Source: RCIO01 sp965232405 (GTDB lineage Bacteria; Pseudomonadota; Alphaproteobacteria; Rhizobiales; Rhizobiaceae). From it: DNA of 64,000 nt. The stretch lies in NCBI GenBank assembly GCA_965232405.1, contig OZ246966.1:1612001-1676000 (forward strand), written 5' to 3'. Below are positions 60,597 to 64,000 of the stretch, in pieces (the first letter of the stretch is position 1; every line of letters starts with the position of its first letter). Below the pieces are notes generated by a model. The model had not been told where the DNA came from and did not search any database. It saw nothing but the letters and a program-made list of their open reading frames with translations. The position numbers and the translations under genes are program-made.

Positions 60597-62036
60597 TCAG
60601 CTTCCGGTGGGCGACGACAGCAGCCACAGACCGAACAATGTGTAGCCAACCATGAGGATGGCGAGCGGTATCTGGCTGATGGCTGCGACCCGGGCATTTC
60701 CTGTCAGGCGGTATGCAAGGACGTGGGCGAGGAGCACCGCCAGCAGATGCCCGCCTATGATCGCGGCGGACTGGAGGTTCCAGATAATCCATGCCGATTC
60801 ATAGCCCGCCGTCGCGCCGGCAACGACATGGTAGCCGGCTGTACCAAAGAGGTTCCAGCCATTGGCCAGCGGGTCGGAGATGGCTGCGAGTGCGTATTGG
60901 CCGTTGAGGATGAACGAACCGAGATAATGCGCGAAATGGTAGGCCAGCGCGATCGGCACGATCGACCAGACAAGCAGGCCGCAGACTTCGGCCATCGGTT
61001 TCTGCAAAGCGACCATCCTGCAACCCAGCCAGACCGCCACCACGAACACCCCTGACAGAACGGCGAACGCTGCCAGCAGCCCGGCTGTGCTGGTCCACAT
61101 CAGCGCCGAGCGGCCGGGATATTCGAGCGGATTGACGCCGGTGAGACCGAGCCAAAAGAAGGTGCGCATCAGGCCGTCGAACGACACCGTGGCGAGCGCC
61201 AGAAGCAGAAAGAGCATGCCGCTCACCGGCAGCGAACCCGCCTCGTCCAGCTTGCCGCCGGGATAGCGCAGGAACAGCCAGTCGCGCCCGTCCGGACCCG
61301 GTGAACGCTGGAACGGCGCTAGTCGCGACACCAAACGGAAGAAGACCGAAAAGAGTTCGACCCGGCCTGTCCAGTCGGCATGACCGAATGCAAGAATGCC
61401 TGCCAGATTGAACAGCCAGTAGCCGATCAGCACCCAGGCGAGCTGGGCTGGATCGTCCGGTGACGGATAGACCAGTTCGAACCAGCCGAATCCCCCCAAG
61501 AGAAAGATTGCGCCGGCGTGGCCGATTGACCGGGGCAAGGCGAAGGGCGGCGGCTGTTCGGCTCGGCCCACAGCGACGAGGATCAGCCTTTGCGGCCCAT
61601 ACCAGGGGTCGACCCATCGCCACATATTGCCGCGCAGGCCGACCAGCATGGTGAACCCAATCCAGAAGATCGTCCAGAAAACCAGCGGCAGCGGATTGGA
61701 CAGCGGGTCGCGGCTGCCGAAAAGGCCGGCCAGCCACAGGAGCAAGATGATCGCGAAACTGATCAGGCTGGTGACGACACGGCCGTCAATCGGGCGCGGG
61801 GCAATGCGCAACTTTCGGCTGAGCAGGCGTTCCAGCGGTTCGGCCGGCAGAATGGCCAGAACCACGAAACTCAGCGCTACCGCTGTTGCTCCGCCAACCA
61901 GGTAGTAACCCGTCGGCAGCAGCATCACGAAACCGCGGTCGGCAGCGTGCGCGAGCGCTTCGGATGCGCCCGCCATCAGAAATGCCGCTACGGCGGCGGC
62001 AAGCTGCACGATACCGGGCCTGACAGATTGTTTCAT
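60597..62036 (-). CDS. Polytopic membrane protein of unknown function
   Basis: 479 residues from the ATG at 62036 (MKQSVRPGIVQLAAAVAAF). An N-terminal signal-like helix ends in ALAHAADRGFVMLLPTGYY, and about eleven further hydrophobic segments follow, e.g. FWTIFWIGFTMLVGL, FLLGGFGWFELVYPSP and LIGYWLFNLAGILAFGHAD. Conserved-looking Trp/Tyr/His-rich loops (FAHYLGSFILNG, HADWTGRVELF) suggest a metal or lipid site. The opening resembles membrane proteins that some databases call fenitrothion hydrolase; I have only that weak memory and do not rely on it. It is monocistronic. The 156 bp to the binding-protein gene contain TTGTATGCAA (60529-60538), a GntR-like near-palindrome. Confidence 0.72.
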   Translation of the reverse strand: MKQSVRPGIVQLAAAVAAFLMAGASEALAHAADRGFVMLLPTGYYLVGGATAVALSFVVLAILPAEPLERLLSRKLRIAPRPIDGRVVTSLISFAIILLLWLAGLFGSRDPLSNPLPLVFWTIFWIGFTMLVGLRGNMWRWVDPWYGPQRLILVAVGRAEQPPPFALPRSIGHAGAIFLLGGFGWFELVYPSPDDPAQLAWVLIGYWLFNLAGILAFGHADWTGRVELFSVFFRLVSRLAPFQRSPGPDGRDWLFLRYPGGKLDEAGSLPVSGMLFLLLALATVSFDGLMRTFFWLGLTGVNPLEYPGRSALMWTSTAGLLAAFAVLSGVFVVAVWLGCRMVALQKPMAEVCGLLVWSIVPIALAYHFAHYLGSFILNGQYALAAISDPLANGWNLFGTAGYHVVAGATAGYESAWIIWNLQSAAIIGGHLLAVLLAHVLAYRLTGNARVAAISQIPLAILMVGYTLFGLWLLSSPTGS

Positions 62037-62229
62037 CAATGCGTGCGCCGAAACGACAAACGGAGTGCGACAATAAGCAAGCGCCCGCTCAGAGCAAATG
62101 CGTTCCACAATCGCACCCTGGCCCAAGGTGCATCGCTGGCATTTTGCCCCTGAACCGCTTAATCACAGGCGCGGACTTGGAGTGATCTCGCCGTTCGTTG
62201 AATCGCTCGCTCGCTCCAAGTACTTGTTT

Positions 62230-62282
62230 GCCGCAATTCCGAACGGAAAACCGGTTCCCACTTTTCCTGGAATTGCTCTAGC
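62230..62282. repeat. Palindromic dispersed repeat, copy 5 (GCAATTCC subtype) upstream of pncB
   Basis: Outer arms GCAATTCC/GGAATTGC (62233-62240 and 62268-62275) and inner GGAAAA/TTTTCC. It aligns with 21534-21586 at 43 of 53 positions. It ends 16 bp before the pncB start and next to its GGAGGAG site. On the minus strand it also reads TAG-AGCAATTCC, although no gene ends there. Confidence 0.7.
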
Positions 62283-62297
62283 CGGAGGAGAGGCTGA

Positions 62298-63605
62298 ATG
62301 GCGACGACGACCGACATTGCGCGCCGGGTGTACGACCATACCTGGAAGCTCGATCCGATCGTGCGCAGCCTGCTCGATACGGACTTCTACAAGCTTCTCA
62401 TGCTGCAGATGATCTGGAGCCTCTATCCGGATGTGAAGGCCACGTTCTCGCTGATCAACCGGACAACCTCGGTCAAGCTGGCGGAAGAGATCGACGAAGG
62501 CGAGCTTCGGGCGCAACTCGACTATGCCCGAACGCTTCGGCTCACCAAGAAAGAGATGATCTGGCTGGCGGGTAACACCTTCTATGGCCGCAAGCAGATT
62601 TTCATGTCGGAGTTCCTGGCCTGGCTGGCGGAATTTCAGTTGCCCGAATATGAGCTCCGGAAAGATGGGGGCCAGTACCATCTCGATTTCCACGGGCCGT
62701 GGACCCACACCATGATGTGGGAAATACCCGCGCTTGCCATCATCAACGAACTTCGCAGCCGGGCCGCGCTGCGTGAACTCGGGCAGTTTTCGCTGGACGT
62801 GACCTATGCGCGTGCGAAAGCGCGCATGTGGGACAAGGTGGAGCAGCTCAAGCAGGTTCCCGACCTGCGCATTTCGGATTTCGGCACGCGCCGGCGGCAT
62901 TCCTTCCTTTGGCAGCGCTGGTGCGTGGAGGCGCTGAAGGAAGGCATAGGCGATGCCTTTTCCGGTACCAGCAATGTGCTGCTTGCGATGGACACGGATC
63001 TGGAAGCCGTCGGCACCAATGCGCATGAGCTGCCGATGGTGGCGGCCGCGCTTGCCGAAACCGATGAAGAGCTTCTCGAGGCGCCCTACAAGGTGCTGCA
63101 GGACTGGAACACGCTCTATGGCGGCAATCTGCTGATCGTCCTGCCGGACGCATTCGGCACCGCCGCCTTCCTGCGCAACGCGCCCGACTGGGTGGCCGAC
63201 TGGACAGGTTTCCGGCCGGATTCAGCACCGCCCATCGAGGGCGGCGAGCGCATCATCGAATGGTGGAAAGCCAAGGGGCGCGATCCACGCGAAAAGCTGC
63301 TGATCTTCTCCGACGGGCTCGATGTCGACACGATCATCGAGACCTACCGGCATTTCGAAGGCCGGGTGCGCATGGCGTTTGGCTGGGGCACCAACCTGAC
63401 CAACGACTTCATGGGCTGCGCGCCGCTGCCCGTCGACCGGCTGAAGGCAATATCACTTGTGTGCAAGGTGACCGAGGCAAACGGCCGGCCGGCAGTCAAA
63501 CTTTCCGACAATCCCAACAAGGCGACAGGCGACCCGAAGGAAATCGAACGCTACATCAGGCTGTTTGGAAGCGAGGAGCGGGCCGACCAGCCGGTGCTGG
63601 TCTGA
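62298..63605 (+). CDS. pncB: Nicotinate phosphoribosyltransferase PncB
   Basis: 435 residues; GGAGGAG precedes the ATG by eight bases. Family features are LLDTDFYKLLMLQ near the N-terminus, LAGNTFYGRKQIF, the conserved HGPWTHTMMWEIPALAIINEL region split near 130-150 with the phosphorylatable His, SDGLDVDTIIETY and AFGWGTNLTNDF (PRPP-binding end). It makes nicotinate mononucleotide from nicotinate and PRPP with ATP, for NAD salvage. It stands alone; a palindromic repeat lies on each side of it. Confidence 0.94.
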   Translation: MATTTDIARRVYDHTWKLDPIVRSLLDTDFYKLLMLQMIWSLYPDVKATFSLINRTTSVKLAEEIDEGELRAQLDYARTLRLTKKEMIWLAGNTFYGRKQIFMSEFLAWLAEFQLPEYELRKDGGQYHLDFHGPWTHTMMWEIPALAIINELRSRAALRELGQFSLDVTYARAKARMWDKVEQLKQVPDLRISDFGTRRRHSFLWQRWCVEALKEGIGDAFSGTSNVLLAMDTDLEAVGTNAHELPMVAAALAETDEELLEAPYKVLQDWNTLYGGNLLIVLPDAFGTAAFLRNAPDWVADWTGFRPDSAPPIEGGERIIEWWKAKGRDPREKLLIFSDGLDVDTIIETYRHFEGRVRMAFGWGTNLTNDFMGCAPLPVDRLKAISLVCKVTEANGRPAVKLSDNPNKATGDPKEIERYIRLFGSEERADQPVLV

Positions 63606-63624
63606 GCCGCAAAACCTACCTGTC

Positions 63625-63669
63625 GCATGATCTATTCCGAAAACCGGTAGCCACTTTTCGGGATCATGC
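63625..63669. repeat. Palindromic dispersed repeat, copy 1 of the GCATGATC type (downstream of pncB)
   Basis: Outer arms GCATGATC/GATCATGC and inner CCGAAAA/TTTTCGG enclose a short loop with ACCGG. It occupies the space between the convergent pncB and lpd genes and its right end abuts the lpd TGA at 63670. Confidence 0.75.
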
Positions 63670-63999
63670 TCAGATGTGAAGCGCGTGGCCCAAGGCGCGC
63701 AGCGCGGCCTCCTGAAACGCTTCGCCCTGGGTTGGATGTGCGTGGATGGTTCCCGCAATGTCCTCCAGCGTCGCGCCCATCTCGATGGCAAGTCCGAACG
63801 CGGCTGACAGTTCGGACACGCCCTGCCCGACCGCCTGAATGCCCAAGACCAGATGATTATCGGCGCGCGCGGTGACCCGCACGAAGCCGTCCTCGGCCAG
63901 TCGCGACATTGCGCGCCCATTGGCCGAGAAGGGGAAGCTCGCTGTCCGAACTTCGCGCCCGTCGGCGCGCGCCTCTTCCGGCGACAGCCCGGCCGAGAC
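63670..63999 (-). CDS. lpdA: Dihydrolipoyl dehydrogenase, C-terminal part (cut by the window end)
   Basis: About 109 residues of the dimerisation domain are visible; the N-terminal FAD and NAD domains lie beyond base 64000. The IHAHPTQGEAFQEAAL segment contains the catalytic His and Glu pair of the neighbouring subunit, as in Lpd, and ARADNHLVLGIQAVGQGVSEL precedes it (near 60 residues from the end). Lpd reoxidises lipoamide in 2-oxo acid dehydrogenase complexes. Which complex it serves (pyruvate, 2-oxoglutarate or branched-chain) cannot be told from this fragment. Confidence 0.88.
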   Translation of the reverse strand, partial: VSAGLSPEEARADGREVRTASFPFSANGRAMSRLAEDGFVRVTARADNHLVLGIQAVGQGVSELSAAFGLAIEMGATLEDIAGTIHAHPTQGEAFQEAALRALGHALHI

Positions 64000-64000
64000 A

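Overview
The window is GC-rich chromosomal DNA of an alphaproteobacterium, most likely of the order Hyphomicrobiales (Phyllobacteriaceae-like; the genus cannot be fixed from the sequence alone). This rests on a PodJ-type polar factor, a Fur-family Mur-like gene beside sitABCD, a HutF/HutG histidine pathway, a four-gene LigC DNA-repair island, an Alph_Pro_TM (TIGR02186) protein, and small dispersed palindromes of the rhizobial type. I see no insertion sequence, prophage, CRISPR array, rRNA or tRNA. Coding density is high, and most genes lie in tight operons with ATGA or GTGA overlaps.

Layout. 1-8.98 kb: a minus-strand beta-oxidation cluster (MerR regulator, two acyl-CoA dehydrogenases, hotdog thioesterase, glutathione S-transferase, thiolase, isochorismatase-like hydrolase, bifunctional FadB-type protein). 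9.4-13.1 kb: podJ. 13.3-15.5 kb: a TauE / TIGR02186 / DUF3429 membrane operon. 15.5-21.5 kb: the PdeM, Lhr-type helicase, exonuclease and LigC-type ligase island, divergently arranged. 21.6-23.8 kb: a hypothetical single-pass membrane protein and a nitronate monooxygenase. 23.8-26.2 kb: two divergent secreted serine proteases. 26.2-33.6 kb: the complete hut system (hutC, F, I, H, G, U). 33.6-35.3 kb: a GFA protein and an alpha/beta-hydrolase-OsmC fusion. 35.4-49.0 kb: a sugar locus with two Gfo/Idh/MocA oxidoreductases, two TIM-barrel isomerase-like proteins, a GH43 glycosidase, an aldo/keto reductase, an ABC importer and a LacI regulator. 49.0-51.6 kb: gnd and an anchored hydrolase. 51.6-55.8 kb: mur-like gene and sitABCD. 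55.7-60.4 kb: a branched-chain amino acid/amide-type ABC transporter. 60.6-63.6 kb: a polytopic membrane protein of unknown role and pncB. The window ends inside a dihydrolipoyl dehydrogenase gene.

Regulation can partly be read from the DNA. A 19-nt sequence is shared by a 36-bp palindrome upstream of the large acyl-CoA dehydrogenase gene and a palindrome just before the nitronate monooxygenase gene, which suggests one regulon, probably of the local MerR protein. Two LacI-type operators (core TGTAACGTTACA) lie 298 bp apart between the sugar-binding protein gene and lacI. A HutC-type palindrome sits between the promoter elements of the divergent hutF/hutI genes. A TGCAAA/TTTGCA palindrome abuts the -35 box of the sitA promoter. 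A near-match to the alphaproteobacterial LexA box lies between the divergent repair genes. Five copies of a palindromic repeat were found, four of them abutting the stop codon of a minus-strand gene.

The best candidate for an incompletely described system is the 35.4-47.5 kb sugar locus. It pairs an intracellular GH43 enzyme and a importer whose MalF-type permease has about 165 extra N-terminal residues with two oxidoreductase/TIM-barrel pairs, which fits an oxidative (keto-sugar) route for a glycoside.
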